A stretch of 64,000 nucleotides of DNA from Merdimmobilis hominis (GTDB lineage Bacteria > Bacillota > Clostridia > Oscillospirales > Ruminococcaceae). The position numbers and the translations under genes were made by a program. The stretch covers positions 952,262 to 1,016,261 of the forward strand of contig NZ_LT629939.1 in NCBI RefSeq assembly GCF_900104615.1, read 5' to 3'. Below are positions 25,598-34,944 of this stretch, in pieces; within the stretch, counting starts at the first letter, position 1, and every line of letters begins with the position of its first letter. A model generated the notes under the pieces. The model was not told the DNA's origin. It did not search any database and saw only the letters and a list, made by a program, of their open reading frames with translations.

Positions 25598-27919
25598 TCA
25601 AACCCCCTTCTCCAACAGGAAGCCGGCAGCGGATATGTCGTCTTCCCGCCCGTCCATCCGGCGGTCGAAGGCAGTCTGCACCAGCTGCCGGCAAACTTCC
25701 TCCACCCCGGCAGCCCGGTACTGGTCGATGACCGAGGGAATCCAGTCTACCCCGGTGGCGGTCACCCCGTCAGAGACCATCACCACCATATCCCCTTCCC
25801 TAAGGCCGATGGTGCTTTTCTCGAAGCTGACCCCCCGCAGGATGCCCGCGGGCAGGGAGGTGGACTCCACATACCCAGTCCTGCCGGATTTGACCACAAA
25901 GGTGGGGGCTGCCCCCGCCTTGTAGAAGTCGGCCCGGCCGGTGTATAGGTCGATTTGAGTCACGTCGATGGTGGCCAAAGATTCCTCCCCGGATTTGACC
26001 AGCAGCGCGGAGTTCACCATCTTGAGGGCGGCGTCAAACCCCACCCCCGCCTGGATCAACCGGCAGAGGAGTCCGGTTGTCATAGCGGAATCCACCGCGG
26101 CCGCGCCTCCGCTCCCCATCCCATCGGAGAGGACGATGTACCCATTGCCCCGGCCGTCGGTCAACTGCTCATAACAATCGCCGCACAGGCGGCTTTGGCC
26201 GCAAGACCGCTGTGCCCCGCCCCAAGCCAGGGTATAGGCTGCCTTCTCGGTAAAGGTGAGGGCCACCTGCTTGCCAGCGGATTCCAATTGAGGCAGGTCA
26301 AATTCCCGGTTGCACAGGTCAGAGAGGTCCAAGGCGGTGGTCTGGTTGTCAATCCGGGCCAATTTATAAGGGGAGAGAAGCACCTGAACAGTCATCCGGT
26401 CGGAGCGGTCCAGGTAACAGGAGGCCATAGTAGGCTCCACCCCTTTCCCTGTAAAATACTCCAGCACCTTTGCCCCCAGTTTGCGGTCCTGGCCGGCGAT
26501 CTCCCCCAATTCCCGGGAGACCGACTCCATCAATAAGGCCATCCCCTCAAACTGATCGGTGACCACCGAGCGCACCTGGGAGACCTTGCGCTGGGTGCCG
26601 ATTTTCTTGATATACTCCCCGTATTCGTAGTTGAGGGAGGCGAGGAACTCATCCGGCTTGCAGCATCGCTGAGCCAGGGGCTCCGCCAGCTCCTCCCGCA
26701 GGATCACCCCGTTTTTCTTGAGGATGGCAAGGCCGTCGTTGAGGCAGTTCATGGTGTCGTTGTAGGCGATCTGCCAGCACTTGTTTTTCATGCCGCACCG
26801 CTTGCAGACCCGGTCTGCCACCTTGGAATAGACGGTGGAGATGTCGCTGGCCTGCATTGACTCCAGCCGGTCGGAGACCTGGTGGGTGGTCTCAGCGATC
26901 TCCCGCAGGGCCTGGCTGGCCGATTGGAGTCTTTGCTCCAGCAGGGCTTGGAACAGCGCTTCATCCACCCCAGGGCCTTTGCGTGCCTCCGGGCTCACCC
27001 GGGCCAGCCACCGGGCGGGGAGCAGTACAAATACCACCGAAGCAGCTGCGGCTTCCACCACGGCGCTGGGGCTCCCCCCTTGAGAGACCGCTGTGGCAAT
27101 GGCGCAGACGATGGTCACCGAAGCCGCTGTCCCCAGCCGCCCAGTAGGGGAAAAGAGCCCGGCCACCAAACCGCTGAGGCAATACGCCCCCATCAGGTAA
27201 CCGTAGGAGCCACCCATCATCCCCACGGCTATGCCCGCGGTGATCCCCGCGATGGAGCCCGCCGTCTCACCGCCGGTGTAGGCAGCCACCAGCAGCACCA
27301 CCAAGGCCAGCATCCGGCCCACCGACACGTCAAATATTTCCAATCCAGATAAAGCGATCACCAATATCCCAAATGTAATTACCAAGCAGGTGATGTCATT
27401 CTTGTCCGCATTGGCGAGGCCCAGGTCCAACGCCCCTTGGCTGCGGGTGAAAAAATAGGCGGCTCCTGCAGCGATCACACTTTCCGACAGGGTGACCAGC
27501 GCATCGGAGAGGTAGAACCCGCTGACCGCCGTCACCGCCACCGAGGGGATTCCCATGGCAACTAGGGCGGCAACCGGCGCCAGCATGGCGTTCCACCGCA
27601 GGGCCGGCGTGGTGGCCACCAGCCACCGGATGGCAAAGGCCAGCACCACTGCGCCGACGTATTTCATATTCCCCGCCGGGTTGCTGGAGAAGCAGTAGCC
27701 CAAAATAGCCCCCAAGGCAGCCGCCGGCACATTCTTCTGTTTGCTGCTGGCGGTGACCGCTACCCCAAAGGGGGCGATATCCCCAAATAGAAAGGCGTTG
27801 GCCATTAAAAAGGCCACGGCCGCCGTCACCAGCATCTCCACCGCGAAACGGTAGGTTTTCAGCTCCTGGCGCAGGCGATCCCAAAGGGAAATACCCACCA
27901 CATCGGTTCTGTTGTTCAC
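25598..27919 (-). CDS. spoIIE: Stage II sporulation protein E (PP2C phosphatase)
   Basis: Septum-bound serine phosphatase that dephosphorylates SpoIIAA and so activates sigma-F in the forespore. The N-terminal half has about ten membrane spans (residues 35-300), a central region binds FtsZ in Bacillus, and the C-terminal PP2C domain (about 560-773) shows DGMGSGG and VSDGVTATG metal-binding aspartates. 773 residues. The start is GTG at 27919, seven bases after AAGGAGG; the upstream in-frame codons lack a site. Confidence 0.95.
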   Translation of the reverse strand: MNNRTDVVGISLWDRLRQELKTYRFAVEMLVTAAVAFLMANAFLFGDIAPFGVAVTASSKQKNVPAAALGAILGYCFSSNPAGNMKYVGAVVLAFAIRWLVATTPALRWNAMLAPVAALVAMGIPSVAVTAVSGFYLSDALVTLSESVIAAGAAYFFTRSQGALDLGLANADKNDITCLVITFGILVIALSGLEIFDVSVGRMLALVVLLVAAYTGGETAGSIAGITAGIAVGMMGGSYGYLMGAYCLSGLVAGLFSPTGRLGTAASVTIVCAIATAVSQGGSPSAVVEAAAASVVFVLLPARWLARVSPEARKGPGVDEALFQALLEQRLQSASQALREIAETTHQVSDRLESMQASDISTVYSKVADRVCKRCGMKNKCWQIAYNDTMNCLNDGLAILKKNGVILREELAEPLAQRCCKPDEFLASLNYEYGEYIKKIGTQRKVSQVRSVVTDQFEGMALLMESVSRELGEIAGQDRKLGAKVLEYFTGKGVEPTMASCYLDRSDRMTVQVLLSPYKLARIDNQTTALDLSDLCNREFDLPQLESAGKQVALTFTEKAAYTLAWGGAQRSCGQSRLCGDCYEQLTDGRGNGYIVLSDGMGSGGAAAVDSAMTTGLLCRLIQAGVGFDAALKMVNSALLVKSGEESLATIDVTQIDLYTGRADFYKAGAAPTFVVKSGRTGYVESTSLPAGILRGVSFEKSTIGLREGDMVVMVSDGVTATGVDWIPSVIDQYRAAGVEEVCRQLVQTAFDRRMDGREDDISAAGFLLEKGV

Positions 27920-28181
27920 GCTGCTTCCTCCTTTTTTCCATGCAGCGGGCACCGCCGCATACATCCAAAATTGCTGGCATAGAATAATCAGTTGTATTTA
28001 TTACAATTTGTATAATCCATTATAGTCACTCCCAAATGCGGAATCTGTCGGTTTTTCCACTTTTCCCCATTGGTTTTGGGGATTTTTTCGGAGAACTCCC
28101 CCGCATTTGACCCCTGGCGCCAACCGTTTTCCCCCCGTTTTCCCCACGGGGAGGAAATTCCCCCAAAATCCCGGGTTTTTC
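27920..28181. other. Divergent region between spoIIE and gltX
   Basis: Minus-strand TATAAT at 28019-28024 could serve spoIIE but has no good -35 at 17 bases, as expected if an activator such as Spo0A is needed. A loose Spo0A-like TGTCGGT lies at 28047-28053. The stretch 28060-28175 is pyrimidine-rich with short G/C repeats. No gene seen. Confidence 0.4.
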
Positions 28182-28214
28182 TTGACAAGGCCGCAGCCAA
28201 AGCGGTACTATAAT
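28182..28214 (+). promoter_or_regulatory. Promoter for gltX
   Basis: TTGACA (28182-28187) with TACTAT (28206-28211, 18-base spacer) or TATAAT (28209-28214, 21 bases). Confidence 0.7.
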
Positions 28215-28273
28215 AGGTACTGCGGTGGATGTCTGCCATCCGCCGACTCTATGAAAGAAAGGCGGCAACAAGA

Positions 28274-29737
28274 ATGAACTATGACTGCGTACGCACCAGA
28301 TTTGCGCCCAGCCCCACTGGTTACATGCATGTGGGCAACCTGCGCACCGCACTGTACGGCTATCTGACTGCGAGAAGCACTGGCGGAAAAATGATCCTGA
28401 GAATTGAGGATACCGACCAGGAACGCTTTGTCGAAGGCGCTCTTGATATTATATACAACACCTTAAAAGACACCGGCCTCACCTGGGACGAAGGCCCCGA
28501 CATCGGCGGCCCTTACGGCCCCTATGTCCAGAGCGAGCGGATGAGCATTTACAAGGAGTATGCCCTGAAGCTGATCGAATCCGGCCACGCCTACTACTGC
28601 TTCTGCGACAAGGACCGGCTGGAGGAACTGCGGGTGCTGCAGAAGGCGTCGGGACAAGCCCCCAAATATGACAAGCACTGCCTGCACCTCTCCAAAGAGG
28701 AGATCCAGGCTAAGCTGGACGCCGGCATCCCCTATGTCATCCGGCAGAACATTCCCACCACCGGCACCACCACCTTCCACGATGAGATCTTCGGGGACAT
28801 CACGGTGGAGAACAACACCCTTGATGACCAGGTGCTCATCAAGACTGACGGCATGCCCACCTACAACTTTGCCAATGTGGTGGATGACCACCTGATGGAG
28901 ATCACCCATGTCATCCGCGGCAACGAGTACCTCTCCAGCGCCCCCAAGTACAACCTGCTGTATGAGGCCTTTGGCTGGGAGATCCCCAAATACATCCACA
29001 CCCCTCCGGTCATGAAGGACGCCACCCACAAGCTCTCCAAGCGCAACGGCGACGCCTCCTACCAAGATCTGATTGAAAAGGGTTACCTGAAAGAGGCCAT
29101 CCTCAACTACATCCTCCTTCTGGGCTGGAGCCCCAAGGGCGACCAGGAGATCTTCACCCTCCAGGAGATGATCGAGAACTTCCACATCGAGGGGATCAGC
29201 AAATCCCCCGCCATCTTCGACCCCCAGAAGCTGCGGTACATCAACGGCGAGTACATCCGCAAGCTCACCCCCGAGGAGTTCCATGAAAAGGCCCTTCCCT
29301 GGATCCGCAAAGGGGTTTCCAAGGCGGATGTGGACACCCATCTCATCGCCCAGGTGCTGCAAGCCCGGTGCGAGGTGTTGGAGGACATTCCCGAGCAGCT
29401 GGACTTCATCGACACCCTGCCTGTGTACTCCAACGAGCTGTACATCAGCAAAAAGATGAAGACCAATGAGGAGACCTCTCTGGAGGCCCTCAAAGCTGCC
29501 CTCCCTGTGCTGGAAGCCATCCCCGAAGCGGAATTTGACGTAGAGCACATTCACGCCGCCCTCTTCGACCTGATCGCTAAATTGGGCGTGAAGAACGGCT
29601 ACATGCTATGGCCGGTGCGGGTCGCCGTCAGCGGCAAACAGTTCACCCCCGGCGGCGGCATTGAAATCTGCGCCATGCTGGGCAAAGAGGAATCCCTGGC
29701 CCGCATCCACAAGGGCATTGAACAGCTCACCAAGTAA
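28274..29737 (+). CDS. gltX: Glutamyl-tRNA synthetase
   Basis: Class I aminoacyl-tRNA synthetase, 487 residues, charging tRNA-Glu. The HIGH-type motif is [11 protein letters not shown] near the start and the KMSKS-type motif is KLSKRNGD (about residue 255). Anticodon-binding helical domain follows. ATG at 28274 follows an AAAGGCGG site; a longer reading is in the 5' leader. Single-gene unit with strong terminator. Confidence 0.97.
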   Translation: MNYDCVRTRFAPSPTGYMHVGNLRTALYGYLTARSTGGKMILRIEDTDQERFVEGALDIIYNTLKDTGLTWDEGPDIGGPYGPYVQSERMSIYKEYALKLIESGHAYYCFCDKDRLEELRVLQKASGQAPKYDKHCLHLSKEEIQAKLDAGIPYVIRQNIPTTGTTTFHDEIFGDITVENNTLDDQVLIKTDGMPTYNFANVVDDHLMEITHVIRGNEYLSSAPKYNLLYEAFGWEIPKYIHTPPVMKDATHKLSKRNGDASYQDLIEKGYLKEAILNYILLLGWSPKGDQEIFTLQEMIENFHIEGISKSPAIFDPQKLRYINGEYIRKLTPEEFHEKALPWIRKGVSKADVDTHLIAQVLQARCEVLEDIPEQLDFIDTLPVYSNELYISKKMKTNEETSLEALKAALPVLEAIPEAEFDVEHIHAALFDLIAKLGVKNGYMLWPVRVAVSGKQFTPGGGIEICAMLGKEESLARIHKGIEQLTK

Positions 29738-29746
29738 AAAAGACAC

Positions 29747-29787
29747 AAAAAGGCCCCGAAAGCATCTTGCTTTCGGGGCCTTTTTTA
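29747..29787. terminator. Shared terminator, gltX and lipoprotein gene
   Basis: AAAGGCCCCGAAAGCA-TCT-TGCTTTCGGGGCCTTTTTT, usable in both directions. Confidence 0.92.
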
Positions 29788-29792
29788 TCGTG

Positions 29793-30509
29793 CTAGTTAT
29801 CCCTGGCAGTGGGGGTAGGCCTCGCCCATTGGATATGGTTGGCCTGGTAGGTAAAATCCTCTCCATCCACCTGGATGGTCAGCTGGGCCTGGAGGTCAAG
29901 AAGATAATCCTCCAGCTCCTCACTGCCGCCCAGCCCATATACCTCGTAGTCCAGGGTGAGGATATCCCCTTGGGCCGAACTGCCGGTGACAATATAGTAG
30001 ATTGGCCCTCCGCCCCGGCCGCCCAGGTAACGATAAGTCCCGGCCTGGGGGTCGTAGCTCTCCGACAATTGGGAGCGGATCTGTTCCGCCGTCCAGCCGA
30101 AGTGGGAAATCAGCGGTTCCTCCACCACCTCTTGGGGATAAATGCCATCGGGATACTGGGCATACAACTCCTCCCGCTCCTCCTGGGAGAAGGAGTCCTC
30201 AAACAGCATAAAGAGGAGGTCGCTTCCCGCCACATTCCCCTCCTCGTCCAGCTTCTTCCCCAGCTGGGCGGGGTCGCCGGTATATTCCCGCCAGAAGAAA
30301 CCGGAATAGGCGAGGGGGGAGAGGTACTTCTCCGCGTACTCCTGCTGCCGCTCATCCATGGAAGGCAGCTCTTCGCGGGGCTCCTCCCGGGAAAGGATTT
30401 CCCCCTGGGATCCGGCGGAAGCGCTGCTCTCCTGGGAGGAGGATCTTCCTGTGCCGCTGCACCCCGCCAACAGGAACAGTGCCAGACAAACCGCCAATGC
30501 TTTCTTCAT
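29793..30509 (-). CDS. Lipoprotein of unknown function
   Basis: 238 residues with a lipoprotein signal peptide: MKKALAVCLALFLLAGC, lipobox LAGC with Cys17 as the lipidated residue, then a serine-rich linker. The mature part is acidic with no motif I recognise. ATG at 30509 follows GAAAGGGTG. It stands alone between gltX and trpS; surface exposure is inferred from the lipobox. Confidence 0.8.
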   Translation of the reverse strand: MKKALAVCLALFLLAGCSGTGRSSSQESSASAGSQGEILSREEPREELPSMDERQQEYAEKYLSPLAYSGFFWREYTGDPAQLGKKLDEEGNVAGSDLLFMLFEDSFSQEEREELYAQYPDGIYPQEVVEEPLISHFGWTAEQIRSQLSESYDPQAGTYRYLGGRGGGPIYYIVTGSSAQGDILTLDYEVYGLGGSEELEDYLLDLQAQLTIQVDGEDFTYQANHIQWARPTPTARDN

Positions 30510-30622
30510 CTTTTCACACCCTTTCCAATTTCCTGCCTTTTTCCTCATTCTAATGGAAATCGCCAGAAAAGGCAACTCTTTACAGGATGGGAAGCAAAAA
30601 ACGCAGATTCCCTTAGGATGAA

Positions 30623-30657
30623 AGAATTCCGCCGGAACCCTGTCCCGGCGGAATTCT
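30623..30657 (-). terminator. trpS terminator
   Basis: AGAATTCCGCCGG paired with CCGGCGGAATTCT, minus-strand tail TTTC. Confidence 0.75.
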
Positions 30658-30669
30658 TTCTTCTATAGA

Positions 30670-31689
30670 CTACTGCAAAAATCCAATCTTCTTATACACT
30701 TTGTCCAAGGTGCGGGCGCTGATGGCAAGGGCCTGCTCCGCGCCGTGGCGGTAACAGGATTCCAGGTAGGATTTATCCGCCTGAAGGGCGGCAAACCGCT
30801 CCCGTACCGGCTTGAGGGCGTCAGCCACCGTCTCCCCAACGGCCAGCTTGAAGTCGCCGTAGCCTTTGCCTTCAAACTCTTTGGCGATATCATCGTAGCT
30901 CTTGCCGGTGATCACCGAGTAGATATTCATCAGGTTGTTGATGCCATCCTTCCCCTCCCGGTAGACCACCTCCGCCTCCGAGTCGGTGATAGCCCGTTTA
31001 AACTTGCGGATAATGGTGTCCTCATCATCCAGGATGGTGATGAAGGCGTTGACATTCTCATCCGATTTGCTCATCTTCTTGGTGGGTTCCTGCAAGCTCA
31101 TGATCTTGGCCCCCGCCTCGGGGATGTAAGGCTCCGGCACGGTGAACACATTGCCGTGGAGGTTGTTGAACCGGATGGCAATATCCCGGGCCAGCTCCAA
31201 ATGCTGTTTCTGGTCGATGCCCACCGGGACCAGGTCGGCCTGGTAGGCCAGGATGTCGGCGGCCATCAGCACCGGGTAGTCAAACAAGCCGGCGTTGATG
31301 TTGTCGGCGTGCTTGGCGGATTTATCCTTAAATTGGGTCATCCGGCTCAGTTCGCCAAACTGGGTGTAGCAGTTCAGCACCCAGGCCAGTTCCGCATGGG
31401 TGCGCACATGGCTTTGGATAAAGGCGATGCTCTTCTCTGGGTCAATGCCGCAGGCCAGCATCAAGGCGTAGGCGTCCAGAGTGTTTTTGCGCAGCTTTGC
31501 CGGCTCTTGCCGGACGGTGATGGCATGCATGTTCACAATGCAGTAGGTGCAGTCGTAATCCTCCTGCAGCTGGGCCCAGTTGCGCACCGCCCCCAAATAA
31601 TTGCCCAAGGTCATGACGCCGGTGGGCTGGATTCCAGAAAAAATCCGTTTCTTGCGCTCCGGCTGGGGAGCTGTGAGTTGTTGTTCCAT
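30670..31689 (-). CDS. trpS: Tryptophanyl-tRNA synthetase
   Basis: Class I synthetase of 339 residues that charges tRNA-Trp. The HIGH-type motif is in FSGIQPTGVMTLGNYLGA and the KMSKS motif is intact (TKKMSKSDEN). AGGAGG lies eight bases before the ATG at 31689, inside a longer possible N-terminus that begins at 31716 and is therefore rejected. Second gene after the aminotransferase. Confidence 0.96.
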   Translation of the reverse strand: MEQQLTAPQPERKKRIFSGIQPTGVMTLGNYLGAVRNWAQLQEDYDCTYCIVNMHAITVRQEPAKLRKNTLDAYALMLACGIDPEKSIAFIQSHVRTHAELAWVLNCYTQFGELSRMTQFKDKSAKHADNINAGLFDYPVLMAADILAYQADLVPVGIDQKQHLELARDIAIRFNNLHGNVFTVPEPYIPEAGAKIMSLQEPTKKMSKSDENVNAFITILDDEDTIIRKFKRAITDSEAEVVYREGKDGINNLMNIYSVITGKSYDDIAKEFEGKGYGDFKLAVGETVADALKPVRERFAALQADKSYLESCYRHGAEQALAISARTLDKVYKKIGFLQ

Positions 31690-31747
31690 AGCAGTTGCCT
31701 CCTGTTGATTGTTCATTGCCGCCATCCATTGGCAGGGGAATCAAAAA

Positions 31748-32938
31748 TTAGCCAATCCACTCCCGGCTCAGATCGCCCAGGATTTTGCAGCCCTTGACGA
31801 TGGCTTCCTCGGAAGGGGTGGAGAAATTGACCCGGAAGGACTGGCTGGAAGCGGATTCATCTGCCAAAAAGGCAGTTCCCGGCACCACCGCCACCCCCCG
31901 TTTGATCGCTTCGGCGGCGTAGGCCATCATATCCACCCCGTCGGGCAGGGTGCACCAAATAAACAGGCCGCCTTGGGGATGGGTGAAAGTCACTGCGGGG
32001 TGCAGGTATTTGGCTAGGGAATCCAGCATCAAATCCCGTTTTTTGCGGTATAACACCCGCAGGTCCTCAATGTGGGCGGGCAGGTCGTATTCAGCCATAT
32101 ACCGCTCGCAGATGTGCTGGGCCAAAATGTTGGTGTGGACATCGGTGCACTGTTTACCCACTGTGATTTTGGGGATGATATCCTTGTGGGCCAGCACATA
32201 CCCCACCCGCAGGCCGGGGGACAGCACCTTGGAAAAGCTGCCGCAGTACAGGACGATGCCGTCCTCATCCATTGATTTAAGGGTCGGGACGTCTTCCCCC
32301 TCATACCGCAGGTCGCCGTAGGGGTTGTCTTCGAGAATCAGCGCCCCATATTGTTTGGCCAGGGCGTAGACCGCCTTTCGCTTCTCCAAACTCATGGTGA
32401 TGCCGGTGGGGTTCTGGAAGTTGGGGATCAGGTACAAAAGCTTGACATTTGGGGTGGTCTTCAGGGCCCCCTCCAAAAGGGCCAGGTCGATGCCGTCCCC
32501 ATCCATGGGGATCCCCTTCAGCTTGGCGCCATAGGAGCGGAAGCAGTTGAGGGAGCCGATGAAAGAGGGATCCTCACAGAGAATCACATCCCCTTCGTTG
32601 CAGAAGGTTTTACAGATCAGGTCGATTCCCTGCTGGGCGCCGGCCACCACCACCAGGTCGTCAAACTCCCGCAGGGCGTGGCAGCGGGTGTCCATCCAGG
32701 TTTTGAGGGCCTCCCGCAGGGGAGGGTACCCTTCGGTGAGGGAGTACTGCAGAACCCCCACCGGGTTCTCCCGCAGCACCTTGGCGGTGATTTGGGCGAT
32801 GGCCTCCACTGGGAAGGCGTCGGGGGACGGGTTCCCGGCGGAGAAAGCGATGATGCCCGGGTCGGTGGAAAGCTTTAGGATTTCCCGGATGGCCGATGGT
32901 TTGACGCCGGATATCCGGTCGGAGAAGGTTAGGTTCAT
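31748..32938 (-). CDS. PLP-dependent class I/II aminotransferase (2-aminoadipate/aromatic type)
   Basis: Fold-type I aminotransferase of 396 residues. The cofactor lysine lies in GSFSKVLSPGLRVGY, with NPTG and the asparagine and tyrosine of EDNPYGD. This arrangement matches the MocR-like/LysN subgroup of 2-aminoadipate or branched/aromatic aminotransferases; the amino acid used cannot be told from the sequence. GAGGTG before the ATG. Probably co-transcribed with trpS, 58 bases downstream. Confidence 0.9.
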   Translation of the reverse strand: MNLTFSDRISGVKPSAIREILKLSTDPGIIAFSAGNPSPDAFPVEAIAQITAKVLRENPVGVLQYSLTEGYPPLREALKTWMDTRCHALREFDDLVVVAGAQQGIDLICKTFCNEGDVILCEDPSFIGSLNCFRSYGAKLKGIPMDGDGIDLALLEGALKTTPNVKLLYLIPNFQNPTGITMSLEKRKAVYALAKQYGALILEDNPYGDLRYEGEDVPTLKSMDEDGIVLYCGSFSKVLSPGLRVGYVLAHKDIIPKITVGKQCTDVHTNILAQHICERYMAEYDLPAHIEDLRVLYRKKRDLMLDSLAKYLHPAVTFTHPQGGLFIWCTLPDGVDMMAYAAEAIKRGVAVVPGTAFLADESASSQSFRVNFSTPSEEAIVKGCKILGDLSREWIG

Positions 32939-32996
32939 GCAAAACACCTCTTTCTAACGATGGGTGGCTTTTCCCCAGCGATTTTGTTCCGCGACC

Positions 32997-33025
32997 ATTG
33001 TATCAAATGAATTTAACATTGTAAA
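32997..33025 (-). promoter_or_regulatory. Promoter for aminotransferase-trpS
   Basis: Minus-strand TTTACA (33020-33025), 17 bases, TACAAT (32997-33002). Confidence 0.65.
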
Positions 33026-33083
33026 GCGCGAAACTATAGAAAAACGGATTTTCGTGTCTGGTTTGTAAAATGTAGCAGAAAGA

Positions 33084-33112
33084 TTGCTTTTTTCCCCGAG
33101 AAACTTTATACT
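33084..33112 (+). promoter_or_regulatory. Promoter for the unknown gene at 33172
   Basis: TTGCTT (33084-33089), 17 bases, TATACT (33107-33112). Confidence 0.6.
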
Positions 33113-33171
33113 GTTAGTATGGCTCAATTTTGAAAAAAGTCAATGATTTTAAAAGATAGCGGAGGATTATT

Positions 33172-33888
33172 ATGGCACTTGATATTTACTGCGGCTCTTT
33201 GGGCCGTTATTATGCCCATAACTGGTGCAATATTGAGGAGCAGAAAACCAAAGGCAAAGAACCCGGCATCGAGGGCGAGCGGATGACCGAACTGTGCAAC
33301 CTGCCCATCAGCGCCGAGGAGACTGGCGAAGTGGTGCTCCAGTGGAAAGAGTACATCACCGGCCAGATCCAGGCCCACCACAACTGCCCGGTTGATTGGG
33401 CCGAGGACCTGAATGGCGACTACGCCACCGACCGCCTCTCCTGGGAGAATTTCGGCGCCCTCATCATCTGGGCCCTCCATGTGGAGATGGGCCGCAAAGC
33501 CCCCCTGCATCGCCTGGGCGAGGACTGGGACTGGACAAAGGAGCCGGTGTACCGCAAGTATGTGGACGAAAAAGATTACAAACCCCATTATTCGGCCATC
33601 ATCACCGGGCCCCAGCTTTCTTTGCCGGTGGATGTGCCCTTTACCTTCACCGCCCAGTGCCCCAGCGGCAAGGTGATCCCCATGGCATCCAGCCTGCGGC
33701 AGCACGAGCAGCTCCTGGAGCTCAACGAAGCTCGCTGGAAGGCCACACCTGAGGAGATCCTCTCCTGGAAAGAGACCTACAAAGATGCCAGCATCCTGGA
33801 GGAGCGGGCCAAACAAGCCTACTCTGTCTACTATGCCTTGAGCAATTTCTGCATGGAGCACAATGTTCCCATGATGCTTGTATTCTAA
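33172..33888 (+). CDS. Conserved protein of unknown function (N-terminus MALDIYCGSL)
   Basis: Soluble 238-residue protein with no signal peptide and no membrane span, rich in tryptophan and acidic residues. Proteins starting with a similar LDIY.G.L.RYY pattern occur in many bacteria, but I know of no assigned domain or activity. The ATG at 33172 follows AGCGGAGGATT. It has its own promoter and terminator and lies 154 bases before the 7-alpha-HSDH gene. Confidence 0.75.
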   Translation: MALDIYCGSLGRYYAHNWCNIEEQKTKGKEPGIEGERMTELCNLPISAEETGEVVLQWKEYITGQIQAHHNCPVDWAEDLNGDYATDRLSWENFGALIIWALHVEMGRKAPLHRLGEDWDWTKEPVYRKYVDEKDYKPHYSAIITGPQLSLPVDVPFTFTAQCPSGKVIPMASSLRQHEQLLELNEARWKATPEEILSWKETYKDASILEERAKQAYSVYYALSNFCMEHNVPMMLVF

Positions 33889-33900
33889 TGTCAACCCACC

Positions 33901-33935
33901 GGCGGGAAGGAACGCGTTCCTCCCCGCCAATTTTT
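33901..33935 (+). terminator. Terminator after the gene at 33172
   Basis: GGCGGGAAGGAAC paired with GTTCCTCCCCGCC (one mismatch), then AATTTTT. Confidence 0.8.
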
Positions 33936-34042
33936 ATACCGCTGCCCCCAAAGGGCCCCGCTTATTTTTATCCCTTTGCCCTACTAAACGGTGGGATTTG
34001 GGACATCTTAGTAACGAAATGATCAACAAGGAGTGTAACCGA

Positions 34043-34840
34043 ATGAGATTGCAAAATAAAGTGGTATTGGTCACCGCCTCCACCCGCGGCATCGGCTGGG
34101 AGATTGTCAAAGCCTGCGCCAAAGAGGGCGCCGTCGTCTACATGGCGGCCCGCAACTTGGAAAAGGCCGAGGCCCAGGCCAAAGAACTGTGCCTGGAAGG
34201 CCACCGGGTGCGGGCGGTCTTCAACGACGCCTACCGGGAGGAGAGCTATGCCACCATGGTGGATGAAGTGGTGGAAAAAGAAGGCCGGGTGGATGTGTTG
34301 GTCAACAACTTCGGCACCGGAGACCCCAAACACGACTTCGATGTGGAACACACCGACTTTGAAGTGTTTATGGGTATCCTGCGGACTAACCTGGCCAGTG
34401 TCTACCTCAGCACCCAAAGGGTCATCCCAGTGATGAAGAAAAACGGGGGCGGCAGCATCGTCAATATCTCCTCCATTGGCGGCCTGTACCCGGATTTGGC
34501 CCGCATTGCCTACGGTATCAGCAAAAACGCCATCAACTATATCACCGAGAACTTGGCCGTCCAGGGGGCCCGCAGTGGTATCCGCTGCAACGCCGTGCTC
34601 CCCGGCATGACTGCCACCGAAGCGGTTTCTGGCAATATGAGCCCCGAGTTCAACGCCATGTTTATGAAGCACACCCCTATCCCCCGGATGGGCAAACCAG
34701 AGGAGATTGCCGCAGCTGTGGTTTACTTTGCCTCGGACGAATCCGCCTTTACCACCGGCCAGATCATGGCGGTCAGCGGTGGCTTCGGCCTGCCTACTCC
34801 GGTTTATGGCGACATGGTGGACTGGGCCAGCAGAACCTAA
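34043..34840 (+). CDS. Probable 7-alpha-hydroxysteroid dehydrogenase (SDR family)
   Basis: Short-chain dehydrogenase of 265 residues. Cofactor motif TASTRGIG (11-18), NNFG (89-91 plus G), and the catalytic set Asn116, Ser144, Tyr157, Lys161 (YGISK) are all present. Arg37 after the second strand favours NADP(H). Start, MRLQNKVVLVTASTRGIG, and the tail (SGGFGLPTP) closely resemble the NADP-dependent 7-alpha-HSDH of Clostridium scindens as I remember it, which oxidises the 7-OH of bile acids such as cholate. AAGGAG lies nine bases before the ATG. Substrate is inference. Confidence 0.8.
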   Translation: MRLQNKVVLVTASTRGIGWEIVKACAKEGAVVYMAARNLEKAEAQAKELCLEGHRVRAVFNDAYREESYATMVDEVVEKEGRVDVLVNNFGTGDPKHDFDVEHTDFEVFMGILRTNLASVYLSTQRVIPVMKKNGGGSIVNISSIGGLYPDLARIAYGISKNAINYITENLAVQGARSGIRCNAVLPGMTATEAVSGNMSPEFNAMFMKHTPIPRMGKPEEIAAAVVYFASDESAFTTGQIMAVSGGFGLPTPVYGDMVDWASRT

Positions 34841-34868
34841 ACCAAAGTCTGATCGAAATAATCAAGAA

Positions 34869-34898
34869 GGACGGCTCCCTATGGGGCCGTCCTTTTTT
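34869..34898 (+). terminator. Terminator after the 7-alpha-HSDH gene
   Basis: GGACGGC paired with GCCGTCC plus a CCC/GGG inner stem, then TTTTTT. Confidence 0.85.
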
Positions 34899-34944
34899 AT
34901 ACAGTTGTGCCGCCCGTCAGCTACAGGGCGAAAAAGGCGCCCTT

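Noticed and set aside
28463-29554. Minus-strand frame opposite gltX
   Set aside because: Antisense shadow of a certain gene; composition unlike a protein.
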